Shown here: piece by piece, positions 9,259 to 18,331 of the stretch
Numbering within the stretch: the first letter of the stretch is position 1
Layout: each line of letters starts with the position of its first letter
NCBI GenBank assembly: GCA_045226015.1
Contig: JBGVBY010000004.1
Coordinates: 84,134-148,133, forward strand
Length of the DNA: 64,000 nucleotides
Origin: UBA2450 sp045226015
Lineage (GTDB): Bacteria > Bacillota_I > Bacilli_A > RFN20 > CAG-826
Reading direction: 5' to 3'
Position numbers and translations under genes: made by a program
Notes under the pieces: generated by a model
The model's input: only the letters and a program-made list of their open reading frames with translations
Told to the model about the DNA's origin: nothing
Databases searched by the model: none

Positions 9259-10332
9259 TTATCCCTCTATATTTTTAATGTACGAATCTAATGAGTTAAC
9301 AAATCGCTTTTGATACCCGCCGGACAAAGAATAATTATACATATATTCCCTAACGTTATCATTATTTATTAAAAATGATAACTTATTTGCTAATTCATCG
9401 ACATTACCTAGTGGAACAACATATCCATTTTTACCTTCGTCGATTAAATCTTTAGCTCCGCTTGTATCAGTTGAAATAGATGGGGTTCCTAATAATAACG
9501 CCTCCATTAAAGAATTTGAAAAACCTTCATAGTTAGATGATAAGCAAAATATAGATGCTTCGCTTATCTTATCTTGGACGTTCTTAATTGAATCAAATAT
9601 TTTGACTTTATCGTTTATTTTTTTGCCATTAATACAATTAACTAATTCGGCTTTTAAACCACCGCTACCATAGAAATGTAGTTCATAATCATTGCTTGAT
9701 TTATTATTAATTAATTTAGCAAATGAATCGATTAATAATTTTTGGTTTTTGGATTCGTCATATCTTGCTGCGTTAATAATAATCTTTTTCTTTTGAGAAA
9801 AGGTTGTTGGTTTGGCAGTCAAGAAAACAGGATTAGGTATAACAACAGATTTCTTCTTAATCTTATCAGTAAAATAATTTAATTCCTGATTGGTTTGGCA
9901 AATCAATAAATCAGCTTTTGGATATAGTCTTTTCGACATAAACCTCGCCAATTTACCTCTTGTGTCATATCTTGGATCATTTCTTTCAGAAATCACCAAT
10001 CTACAATTATGTTTGCTCTTTTTAACACCAAGAATAACCAATAAATTAATTCTACAAACGAACGAAACAACAATATTCGGTTTAATTGAATTAATTGTAT
10101 TCTTAATACTCTTTATCCAATAAAATGTGTTTTTTAAATATGATTTATTCTCTCTAGCAAGAGATATTAAATGTATTCGAGAATCAAGATCGTATACCTT
10201 TTTATTTGATAGAACAGACACTATGTATACTTCGTATCCTTTATCTAAAAATGAGTGAGCTAAAAGAGTAATAACTTTTTCTGCACCACCCCAACTTAAA
10301 CTACCAATAAAAAACATTATCGATTTATTCAT
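9259..10332 (-). CDS. GT4 family glycosyltransferase
   Basis: A 357-residue GT-B fold enzyme. The N-terminal domain begins IMFFIGSLSWGGAEKVITLL, the typical GGAE loop of the family. The donor-binding domain carries AARYDESKNQKLLIDSF and the E-x7-E motif region YEGFSNSLMEALLLGTPSI near residue 270-288. The start overlaps the end of the propeller-protein gene by 8 bp, so the two are coupled. One base separates it from the CDP-glycerol-type transferase gene downstream. The sugar is unknown. Confidence 0.88.
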   Translation of the reverse strand: MNKSIMFFIGSLSWGGAEKVITLLAHSFLDKGYEVYIVSVLSNKKVYDLDSRIHLISLARENKSYLKNTFYWIKSIKNTINSIKPNIVVSFVCRINLLVILGVKKSKHNCRLVISERNDPRYDTRGKLARFMSKRLYPKADLLICQTNQELNYFTDKIKKKSVVIPNPVFLTAKPTTFSQKKKIIINAARYDESKNQKLLIDSFAKLINNKSSNDYELHFYGSGGLKAELVNCINGKKINDKVKIFDSIKNVQDKISEASIFCLSSNYEGFSNSLMEALLLGTPSISTDTSGAKDLIDEGKNGYVVPLGNVDELANKLSFLINNDNVREYMYNYSLSGGYQKRFVNSLDSYIKNIEG

Positions 10333-11197
10333 TGAGAAGCTCCTTCTTATGTCTTCTACGACGTAGTTTTCTTCTAAGCATTTTAAACGACTTTAATAGA
10401 GAAAATTTCTCAACCATGCAGTCAACAACAAACTCATTATCACTTAGTTTATTTAATGTATGCATTCTCTTAACGCTCTTATCGAATCCAAAAGAAACGG
10501 GTGATAATTCTTCGCCTTCTTTTGAAATTAATACCTTATCGTTACAAATCGTTACTTCTCTAACGAAAATTGATTCACCATATTTGTTCTTAGAATTTTG
10601 AAATGGAACAAGCGTTTTCCCTTTTGACAAAAATGAATTACCGGCAGGTCTATATTGTTTATCTGCATCATCAATCAATAGAGTGGATTTTACCTCATAA
10701 TTCTCAAAATCAATAATTAACGAGTATAGTTTTTTATTTATTGAATCATAAGTTACAAAGAGCCCTTTGTAATCAATTATTTTTAATAAAGCAGTATCTA
10801 CAAACTCACCATCGAGTAATTTCTTTTTTAACTTAATTGAGTTGGGGAAATCTTCGAACTCATATAGATAAATACCTAGTCTCTCGCTTGATTCTGGTAT
10901 CATAAATATCTTTTTATTAACTTCAAATACATTAGGGAATGAATAATGATATTCGTCGTTAAGTAACATGGTTAATGAGCTGTAATTATCTTTGCTAGAA
11001 AGAACCGCCAATTTACCTGTTTCTTTTTTCTTGTTAAAAGCCTCGACAAACAAATAGTTTACATTGTTTAAAGTAAATAAAAATGGATCAGCGTACCAAT
11101 AATTCTTTTGAGGAATAATAAAAGACTTTTGATTGTTTTTAAACAAACAAACTTTCCAATCTCCTGCTAAAAACAATTTATTAAATATATTGCTCAT
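10325..11197 (-). CDS. Beta-propeller protein resembling the GINT1 N-terminal domain
   Basis: A 290-residue soluble protein with repeating blade-like segments: YWYADPFLF followed by YLFVEAF, then HYSFPNVFE with IFMIPES, GEFVDTALLK, and YRPAGNSFL. This spacing of W-ADP, FPN and RPAG motifs matches the five-bladed propeller found N-terminally in glucosamine inositolphosphorylceramide transferases and as a stand-alone protein in bacterial polysaccharide loci, formerly labelled GH43-like. The C-terminus is very basic (LRRKLRRRRHKKE), perhaps for membrane contact. It overlaps GT4 genes on both sides (4 and 8 bp). Whether it is a catalyst or a partner of the glycosyltransferases is not known. Confidence 0.65.
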   Translation of the reverse strand: MSNIFNKLFLAGDWKVCLFKNNQKSFIIPQKNYWYADPFLFTLNNVNYLFVEAFNKKKETGKLAVLSSKDNYSSLTMLLNDEYHYSFPNVFEVNKKIFMIPESSERLGIYLYEFEDFPNSIKLKKKLLDGEFVDTALLKIIDYKGLFVTYDSINKKLYSLIIDFENYEVKSTLLIDDADKQYRPAGNSFLSKGKTLVPFQNSKNKYGESIFVREVTICNDKVLISKEGEELSPVSFGFDKSVKRMHTLNKLSDNEFVVDCMVEKFSLLKSFKMLRRKLRRRRHKKELLNE

Positions 11198-12309
11198 AGG
11201 ACCTCATCAAATATTTTATTCATTTGAGATACAACTTTTTCAGATGAATAATCCTTAACTTTTTCAACGTTGTGTTTAGATATCTTATCTAAATCTTTGC
11301 TGCGCACCATATCTTTCATCTTCGAAGATATATCATCGATGTCTTTAGGATCAAAAACAAATCCTGATTCATCATCCATCCAGTCGCTTAAGCCTCTTTT
11401 ATTAGAAACTAAGCAAGGTAGACCTGCCGCCATAGCTTCTCCAACAGTTCTAGAAAGGCCTTCTCTAAGAGATGTTGAAATATAGCAGTTAGAGATTTGA
11501 AGAAGTTCTTTCACATCATTTCTATATCCAAGAAGCTTAATGGTTTCACGTAATCCGTTTTTGTTAATATATTTTCTAATCTTTGTTTCTTGCGGACCTT
11601 CTCCGCATATTAATAATTTATAACCATCTTTGCTACCAAAAGATTTGTTGAAAGCCTTAACGGTGTTAATAACATTTTTATTATTGTTGAGTTCACCGAT
11701 CGATATAAAAACAAAATCATTTCTTTTGAGATCTAATTCCTTATAGAGTTCTTTCTTTTTGTTTTCACTAATTTGAACCGATTCATAATTCTCACCACTA
11801 CCATTAACCATGTAAACATGGTGACTATTGTTTCTTAATTTAAACTTCGAAACGCTTCTATAATCTTCATTATTAATAGTAATCAGAGAGTCGGTATATT
11901 TAGCTAATCGTTTTTCTAATAATTTATAAACAAACCCAAGTCTTGGTCCACCTTTAAAAAACAAGAAACCGTGAGCTTGATAGATAATAGTCTTAACTTT
12001 TGCTTTTTTGCCACATAGTCTGCCATGAAGGCCACCAATGGGTGTCGAACAAAAAATCAAATCGGTTTTGTTGTTCTTTAAATAATTAAGAATGATTTTT
12101 CTAGTCTTAATATTATTAAAAGAAAATGGGTTTGTTTCTGATTTGGTGTTTAATATTTCACATGGGAAAGTAGACAAATCAAATTTTGCTGTCGAAAAAT
12201 TAGCAGCCCAAGTAATTTTATATCCTCTTTTCATAAGAGGATTAATTATAGTTTCAACAGCACCGCCGGGTATTTTACGAATTTTATTGCTAATAATTAG
12301 AGCTCTCAT
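11194..12309 (-). CDS. GT4 family glycosyltransferase
   Basis: A 371-residue GT-B enzyme with a glycine-rich acceptor loop (KIRKIPGGAVETIINPL), AHGFLFFKGGP in the N-terminal domain, and a C-terminal donor site with ISIGELNNNKNV and the E-x7-E region TSLREGLSRTVGEAMAAGLP. This resembles capsular GT4 enzymes that add the second sugar after a phosphoglycosyl transferase, and the gene lies 1 bp from such a transferase. That placement suggests it acts early in chain assembly. The exact sugar is unknown. Confidence 0.87.
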   Translation of the reverse strand: MRALIISNKIRKIPGGAVETIINPLMKRGYKITWAANFSTAKFDLSTFPCEILNTKSETNPFSFNNIKTRKIILNYLKNNKTDLIFCSTPIGGLHGRLCGKKAKVKTIIYQAHGFLFFKGGPRLGFVYKLLEKRLAKYTDSLITINNEDYRSVSKFKLRNNSHHVYMVNGSGENYESVQISENKKKELYKELDLKRNDFVFISIGELNNNKNVINTVKAFNKSFGSKDGYKLLICGEGPQETKIRKYINKNGLRETIKLLGYRNDVKELLQISNCYISTSLREGLSRTVGEAMAAGLPCLVSNKRGLSDWMDDESGFVFDPKDIDDISSKMKDMVRSKDLDKISKHNVEKVKDYSSEKVVSQMNKIFDEVL

Positions 12310-12310
12310 T

Positions 12311-12919
12311 TTATCTTCCTTTTACAGCTCCAAATATTTTTAATATTGTGTACACAAACAAACTGATATCAAAAAATAAATCTACTCTAGATGCATACTT
12401 ATGATCCCAAAAAGCTTTAAATTCAGGATCATGCTCTCTTTGCATCTTGATTTGAGCGTATCCTGATAAACCAGGCTTAACATCATAGGCATTAGGAGTA
12501 TATTTAAGTCTGCAACTTCTTAAAAATTCTTCATTATGAGCGCTTCCTGGTCTTGGACCTATGAACGCCATTTGACCAATGAATATGTTAAATAATTGTG
12601 GTGTTTCGTCTAACGATGTTTTTCTTAAAAACACACCAAACTTAGTGTCCATTGATGATTGCTGATCATCATTCATATCGCTTGGAGCGAGATTTGGATT
12701 AGCATCAACTTTCATAGATCTAAATTTAATCAACTTAAATATCTTTTGATTTTTTCCATATCTCTCTTGTACGAAAAATGGATGACCTTTAGTGACTATC
12801 GCGTTAATTGGAATAATCCACCACCAGAAGAAAACTAAGCAAAACAATATGCCAACAAAAGAACCTAATAGGCCTATAAGTCTTTTTAATGGAAAGTATA
12901 ATTTTTGTCTTCTTTTCAT
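12311..12919 (-). CDS. Small monotopic phosphoglycosyl transferase (initiating sugar transferase)
   Basis: A 202-residue protein with one N-terminal membrane segment (about 12-36) and a sugar-transferase domain. Motifs are KLIKFRSMKVDA, FLRKTSLDETPQLFN with the catalytic Asp-Glu pair, MAFIGPRPGS and VKPGLSGYAQIK. Such enzymes transfer a sugar-1-phosphate from a UDP-sugar to undecaprenyl phosphate on the cytoplasmic face and start the repeat unit. It is the only initiating enzyme of locus A; a second one lies at 59492-60253 in locus B, so two glycans or two start sugars are likely. It follows the FtsX-like/GT4 fusion after 31 bp. Confidence 0.9.
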   Translation of the reverse strand: MKRRQKLYFPLKRLIGLLGSFVGILFCLVFFWWWIIPINAIVTKGHPFFVQERYGKNQKIFKLIKFRSMKVDANPNLAPSDMNDDQQSSMDTKFGVFLRKTSLDETPQLFNIFIGQMAFIGPRPGSAHNEEFLRSCRLKYTPNAYDVKPGLSGYAQIKMQREHDPEFKAFWDHKYASRVDLFFDISLFVYTILKIFGAVKGR

Positions 12920-12950
12920 CTACGGTCCTTTTTGCTTGAATATTGTATAT

Positions 12951-15371
12951 TTATTCTTTGATAAAATTAACAAATTCTTTATTAAATTTGTTACAGCTTA
13001 GTTCATTTTCTGCTGTATCTCTAGCCGCTTTTCTCATTTTTAAATAATCAGATTCATCAACTGAAACTGCTTTAAAAATGGCTTTTTTAACTTCCTCTTT
13101 ATTAAATCCTTCGACAATAATAGAATTGTCGCCATTTAAGTATAAACTTAAATCAGATGAAATATTTGTTATTACAGGAACACCATAAAATAATGATTCT
13201 GATACTTTGGTTGGGAAGCCGGCTTTGGCGGACTCTTTATCTGGATTTCTAATTAGTATTGAGTAATCTGCAATAGAATATATTCTTTTAATCTCGTCAT
13301 GAGAAACCTTTCCTAGAAGTACGACGTTATTAACGCTTTCCATAAGTGTCTGTTTTGAAAAATGCTCATTTAGAATCAAATCATTTTCATTAACTCCCGC
13401 AATAATTAGCTTGTAGTTCTTATTAGAAAGTTCATTAAATACTTGAACAACAGGTTCTAATAGATCCTTGCGATGAGCAGGATTTCCTATATATACAAAA
13501 AGTTTTTCGACACCACCATTCCTTAATTCAATTAATGGCTTTTCGTTAAAAGTAAAGTCATCAACGCTATTAATAAATGGTACACGTAAAACATTACATC
13601 CTTTTGATTTATATTTTTCGCATAAATAAGAAGATATTCCAATTACATTATCGTTCTTTTTGATAACTAAATTGTTCAATATCTTATTTGGAAAATATGT
13701 AGCAAACAAGGATGACAATTTATGTTGACTAAATGAATGAGATTCAACAATATCAAAAATCAATTTTATATTATTCTTTTTGCAATATTTTCTTATAAGC
13801 CTAATAGATGGTAATGGGAAAACGCTATAAATAATAATGCACTCAGGATTGCTGTTTGCAAAAGCATTTAAAATACCTTTGACTTCTTTCTTGGCACATA
13901 AATATAAATGAAATTTCTTAAATACTGATTTAGGTGCTTTAGCGTATGGTAAAAGATACACGCTATCGGAATACCCATATATCTTTTGAGGCTCCAAAGA
14001 ATCTGTAAGAGATGAAACGTAAGATTTATATCCAGATTCAGCTAACATCCTAGCAAAATTAATCACTCTAATCGCCCCAGCTGATTTATCGGGCGCTACA
14101 AACGATCCAAAAAATAACACTTTTGGTTTACTACCAACATTATTTACCTGATCAAGAATTGTACTTTCATTATCACTAGATAATCCACTACTACAAATGT
14201 CATCAAGCTTAAGTGAGCGCTCTCGGTATTCAACAATGGTTTTATCAAAGTAACTATGATAAATACTATAGAAAATAGATCCAAACAAGGCCACAAACGT
14301 TGCTGTTGTCAATAGTTGCATTGATAATACGTAACTGTAAGAAAGGCCGCTTTTATTAATTAAACCAAGCATTAATGGTCCAAACTTAGCTACAAGTATT
14401 CCTATTCCAAGAATAAATACAAATAGCAATGAAACAAATATTAAGTGTCCTTTTTTAAACGATTTAAAAACGTTATAAACACCACCGAATAAGAATGGGA
14501 GCGCTATAAGTATATCTAAAATAAGAACAAGTTTGATAATTGTAATTAACGGAGAACTTTTATCTGCTTGATATTTATTATATAAATATGTTTGATATTG
14601 AAGAGGATTCATGCCATCAATTAAAACATTATTTTGACTAAACTTAGTATCAATTCCTAGAGTAATATTGTTTTCTCTAATGAATGGGTAGAATTCCTTC
14701 CAATAAGCATCAATGTATTTATTATTTTGGTTACTAATTCCTAAATATCCGTTATATGAATCTTTAACAAATGTATCAAAATACTTAACACCAATAAATG
14801 CGACCGGATCACCAATTTCGTAATAGAAAGTATTTAAATGTCTTTCATTATTTGAATATGAGCCAGCAACAGCAAATCCCATTGTTTTTTCTTCATCCAA
14901 ATATAACACGTCTCCAACTTGTAAGCCCAAAGCATTCATGGATTCGTCGTTAATAATAATTGCGTTATTTTTAAATTCCTTAACATTTGAATTTACGGAA
15001 AGTAAAGAATAGTTGTTTCTAGGAGTTTGATATATATCCGATACTACAAAATCTGAAAAAGCTACATTTAAAATTTCATCATTAACGGTTCTTAATTCAT
15101 AAGAATCAGAACTAATTCTAACAGCAGCGGAATGAAAAATAAAATCTGAGTTATATGGTTTAGTAAATCCTGTCCATCCTTCAAATGTTTTTTTGCCACA
15201 ATTAAGTGAAAAAATCACATAATTATTAGAATAAGTTAATGATTTAAGTACCGCTGAATGAAGTGACATATTATAATCAGCAGATCCAAATAATCCCACC
15301 AAATAAGAGGAAACAGATATTAATATAATCAAAGCTATACTTTTAATAATGTTTAAAATTCTTTTAATCAT
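12951..15371 (-). CDS. Fusion of FtsX/MacB-like permease domain and GT4 glycosyltransferase
   Basis: An 806-residue fusion. Residues 8-30 are one membrane helix, about 31-275 form an extracytoplasmic domain, and helices follow near 277-300, 312-336 and 352-375. That is exactly the one-plus-three topology of FtsX/MacB permeases. The outer domain contains IINDESMNALGLQVGDVLYL and then GFAVAGSYSN, close to MacB periplasmic core motifs. From about residue 405 a GT4 domain begins (KPKVLFFGSFVAPDKSAGAI), with GKVSHDEIKRIYSIADYSIL and SESLFYGVPVI near the end. No ABC ATPase gene accompanies it. The frame is continuous across the junction. It begins 2 bp after the Wzy-Wzx fusion. The permease assignment is by topology and weak motif likeness; the GT4 half is firm. 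Confidence 0.8.
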   Translation of the reverse strand: MIKRILNIIKSIALIILISVSSYLVGLFGSADYNMSLHSAVLKSLTYSNNYVIFSLNCGKKTFEGWTGFTKPYNSDFIFHSAAVRISSDSYELRTVNDEILNVAFSDFVVSDIYQTPRNNYSLLSVNSNVKEFKNNAIIINDESMNALGLQVGDVLYLDEEKTMGFAVAGSYSNNERHLNTFYYEIGDPVAFIGVKYFDTFVKDSYNGYLGISNQNNKYIDAYWKEFYPFIRENNITLGIDTKFSQNNVLIDGMNPLQYQTYLYNKYQADKSSPLITIIKLVLILDILIALPFLFGGVYNVFKSFKKGHLIFVSLLFVFILGIGILVAKFGPLMLGLINKSGLSYSYVLSMQLLTTATFVALFGSIFYSIYHSYFDKTIVEYRERSLKLDDICSSGLSSDNESTILDQVNNVGSKPKVLFFGSFVAPDKSAGAIRVINFARMLAESGYKSYVSSLTDSLEPQKIYGYSDSVYLLPYAKAPKSVFKKFHLYLCAKKEVKGILNAFANSNPECIIIYSVFPLPSIRLIRKYCKKNNIKLIFDIVESHSFSQHKLSSLFATYFPNKILNNLVIKKNDNVIGISSYLCEKYKSKGCNVLRVPFINSVDDFTFNEKPLIELRNGGVEKLFVYIGNPAHRKDLLEPVVQVFNELSNKNYKLIIAGVNENDLILNEHFSKQTLMESVNNVVLLGKVSHDEIKRIYSIADYSILIRNPDKESAKAGFPTKVSESLFYGVPVITNISSDLSLYLNGDNSIIVEGFNKEEVKKAIFKAVSVDESDYLKMRKAARDTAENELSCNKFNKEFVNFIKE

Positions 15372-15373
15372 CT

Positions 15374-18115
15374 TTAATGCTCCTCTCTTGCAATTAGTTT
15401 GCGTTGTTTTAGGTAATGAATAATTTCAAAAGGGGCTCCAACTAATATTGGAACATAGCATAAAGCGTTAACGAGCACTATTACATCCCATGAAACGTAA
15501 CAATTAGTAATAACAACTACCAAAATAGGTAATTTAACAAAAATACCTAAGCATGCTGATACAATTTGACATTTAAATAAAGAGAAGGCGTTACATAAAA
15601 CAATAAATGATAATGAAATTGTGTAAACAACAGAGTACACAATAAATGCAATTATCTTATTTTGTTCAACAATTGGGGCTGAACTACCTAACCACAAATC
15701 AAACACAAACGATAACGAGAAAGATAACACTAAATTAGCCAAGACTATAACAATAGTTGACGCAAATAACGCTATTGAATACTTCTTTATGTTGTTTTTG
15801 TTGTTCTCAACATCCGCTTTTGACAAAGCAGACCAAATAGGCTGCTGAATAATTGTGCCTAAAATAAGTGGTAATAAAGAGAACAGTTTGTAATACTCGT
15901 TGTACTCAGTAATAAGAGCAGAATCAAAGCCAAACAAGAACAATATAACCCACTCATTGATTGACCAAATAAATAATGTTCCAATTTGAACAACAAAGAA
16001 TCTAAGACTAATAGATACTGTACTTTTTGACTTTCTAAAATCAACAGAACTAAACGAAGGTCTTATATTTTTATAGCTACTTGAGAAGAGAATAAGGTTC
16101 GCTATTAATAAAGGCGTAATCAAAAACACGAAATACGCTATAGCTAAATAAATAATCTTTTTAGTTGGATCGATTCTATTTGCAAAAACAATCGCAAAAA
16201 GAAGAAGCAGCACATTTGTAATCAACATGAATATGCCAGTGATAGCGTTCTTTTGATGTGCTTGTAAAATATAATTTATATTTTTAAGGAAGAATTGAGC
16301 GCCAATAGCAACAATAATAATTGAGAATCCAATTCTAAACATCATTATGTTTTCTAATGAGGTTTCTTCTCCTTTAAAAAACATAGTTACAATCGAATTG
16401 TTGTCTATTAAGAAAATTGTAATTATTCCAATAATAGAAATTGTTAATCCAATTGCCATTGTCAATAAATATGTCGTGGATATTATTGATTTTGAATCTT
16501 CCGTATCACCATCATGAATATTCTTGATGAGTTTATTTTTGAGACCGTTGCCCATTCCAAAATCAAACACAGTTATAATTGTCAAAATCGAAGTAATAGC
16601 AAGCCAAACACCATAAGTAGATTCATTAGAATTAAAATAATTCAAATAAATGGGAATAGTTAAAAATGCTAATACAATAGATATCCCTTTTAGCACAAAA
16701 GAAATAATGATGTTAGATGACACTACACCATCATCATTCTTAGATATAACCAAGTCCTTAACTTTTTTATCATCAAGTTTAGAATAAAATGCATCATTAT
16801 ATGCCTCGGCTTTTTTAGGTAAAGCAACAAGTGAAAGTGGAATAAAATACACAATGTTTAATCCAAGAACAGCAGATTGACCTTGTGAGCTTGTTGAAAT
16901 GAATATCGCCATTGCAATAAGTATTTTTAAAGGCGGACTCATTTTTTTATTTAAGAAGAGCCCAAAATACATTCCAACAATATAGAAAATACCGGCGAAT
17001 CCAAATGAGGCTAGTATGTTTCCGAAAGTTGATGTATCAGCAGTAACTGCACCACTTCTAATATCGTGATACATTTCAGTAGCTGTATATCCACCAAAAC
17101 CAAAAACAGGATTCTTAGCAAAAACCTGTAAGTAATAAGTTAAAGACATAAATCTTGTGGAGAATGAAGTAGAATTATGTGAAGTGTCTAACTTAGAAAA
17201 AACAGAAGGAAGCCACTTGGCTAAAAAATCTGAAATTTGATTCATAAACACTATTGCGACAATAAGAACTATCATGAACCCGATTGCGAAATAATAAGGC
17301 TTAAACCCTTTTAGTTTTAAACAAATAGCAATAGCAACATAAAAAATTAGCAAAAGATATGCACTAAGTGAAAACGTTAATATAACACACAGCGTGATAA
17401 AAATGGTCCTAATAATTGTATATTTGTCTTTAGAAAATTGGTCACAAACAAGAGCAACAACAAAAACAACTCCAAGGATGCTGGGTTCCCAAAGAACGCC
17501 ATACATCCTGTAAAGGCCAAAATAGTTAATGCTTAATGAGGTGATATAGTCTGTTGATAAAAGAAAGTGGCTACCAATAACACCATTGTCAGAATAATAA
17601 TATAAGGGTGGAAAAAACACCTTAGAAATAAATGTATAAGCAAAAATAACTAAATCAATGATAGCGAAAAGAAAAATTGTATTTTTAAATAATTTTAAGA
17701 TAGTCGATGTTTTCACACTTATAAGAGTAAAATACGTTATTAAAATGGTTAAAATAAAAGAGATATAAGTATTTAGATTTTCAGATTTATTTTTGTTAAA
17801 AACAAAAGATAATAATGCAAAAAGCAAAATACCGATAAAAGTGAAGGATAAGTAAGATGGAATAGGTATCTTTTTATCTTTTTTTACTAATCCAAAAAAT
17901 GATGGTCTTATATTAGCGGCAACTATTGAAAAAAAATATATGCCAGTAAAGAAATACAATATAGCTTTAGTTTTAGAAGAGGCGCCGAATGTTATGTAAC
18001 TACTTCCTGAAAAAAGTAAAACTAAAGCGCAGCCAACAAGTATAAACACAAACTTAAAAATGTTTAGGCTGTGTTTTTTTAATACGTTTTGTACAAAAAA
18101 ACTAATTTTAGACAT
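15374..18115 (-). CDS. Fusion of Wzy-like polymerase and Wzx-like flippase
   Basis: A 913-residue membrane protein, about twice the size of either family. Residues 1 to about 430 have the O-antigen polymerase/ligase layout: many helices and an outer loop ending in RFMSLTYYLQVFAKNPVFGF. A linker of about 40 residues with charged stretches (FYSKLDDKKVKDLVISKNDD) follows. Residues about 460-913 form a MOP-superfamily flippase (FVLKGISIVLAFLTIPIYLN, then TVFDFGMGNGLKNKLIKNI). Polymerisation and export of the lipid-linked repeat unit would be in one chain. It is the first intact gene of the long minus-strand run. The remnant of an FAD-enzyme gene lies just upstream. Both halves are confident; the biological need for fusion is inferred. 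Confidence 0.87.
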   Translation of the reverse strand: MSKISFFVQNVLKKHSLNIFKFVFILVGCALVLLFSGSSYITFGASSKTKAILYFFTGIYFFSIVAANIRPSFFGLVKKDKKIPIPSYLSFTFIGILLFALLSFVFNKNKSENLNTYISFILTILITYFTLISVKTSTILKLFKNTIFLFAIIDLVIFAYTFISKVFFPPLYYYSDNGVIGSHFLLSTDYITSLSINYFGLYRMYGVLWEPSILGVVFVVALVCDQFSKDKYTIIRTIFITLCVILTFSLSAYLLLIFYVAIAICLKLKGFKPYYFAIGFMIVLIVAIVFMNQISDFLAKWLPSVFSKLDTSHNSTSFSTRFMSLTYYLQVFAKNPVFGFGGYTATEMYHDIRSGAVTADTSTFGNILASFGFAGIFYIVGMYFGLFLNKKMSPPLKILIAMAIFISTSSQGQSAVLGLNIVYFIPLSLVALPKKAEAYNDAFYSKLDDKKVKDLVISKNDDGVVSSNIIISFVLKGISIVLAFLTIPIYLNYFNSNESTYGVWLAITSILTIITVFDFGMGNGLKNKLIKNIHDGDTEDSKSIISTTYLLTMAIGLTISIIGIITIFLIDNNSIVTMFFKGEETSLENIMMFRIGFSIIIVAIGAQFFLKNINYILQAHQKNAITGIFMLITNVLLLLFAIVFANRIDPTKKIIYLAIAYFVFLITPLLIANLILFSSSYKNIRPSFSSVDFRKSKSTVSISLRFFVVQIGTLFIWSINEWVILFLFGFDSALITEYNEYYKLFSLLPLILGTIIQQPIWSALSKADVENNKNNIKKYSIALFASTIVIVLANLVLSFSLSFVFDLWLGSSAPIVEQNKIIAFIVYSVVYTISLSFIVLCNAFSLFKCQIVSACLGIFVKLPILVVVITNCYVSWDVIVLVNALCYVPILVGAPFEIIHYLKQRKLIAREEH

Positions 18116-18133
18116 GTTCTTAGTCTATATTTT

Positions 18134-18274
18134 TTAAAAATATAAGTAAAGAGATAGGTATAAAAAGCGACTATCTTTTTCAATAAGAAGATAATCATCA
18201 TCTTTTATAAAATGAAGAAAAGAGAGTCCGCTAAGACCTCCTCCTATAACTAAATATTTAACTTTTGTTTTCAT
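18134..18274 (-). pseudogene. N-terminal fragment of an FAD-dependent oxidoreductase gene
   Basis: A 46-codon frame from ATG at 18272-18274 encodes a classic dinucleotide-binding start: KYLVIGGGLSGLSFLHFI followed by DDDYLLIEKD. This is the GxGxxG beta-alpha-beta fold plus the acidic end of strand two, as in UDP-galactopyranose mutase and related amine-oxidase-like enzymes of polysaccharide loci. The frame ends in TAA at 18134 and the rest of the enzyme (normally 350-450 residues) is missing. The next gene starts 18 bp further on. It is best explained as the relic of a deletion at the island boundary. Confidence 0.75.
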
Positions 18275-18331
18275 TTTTATAAATCAATATTATATTGTAA
18301 AAGATATAAACATATTTAAAGTTAGGAAACA

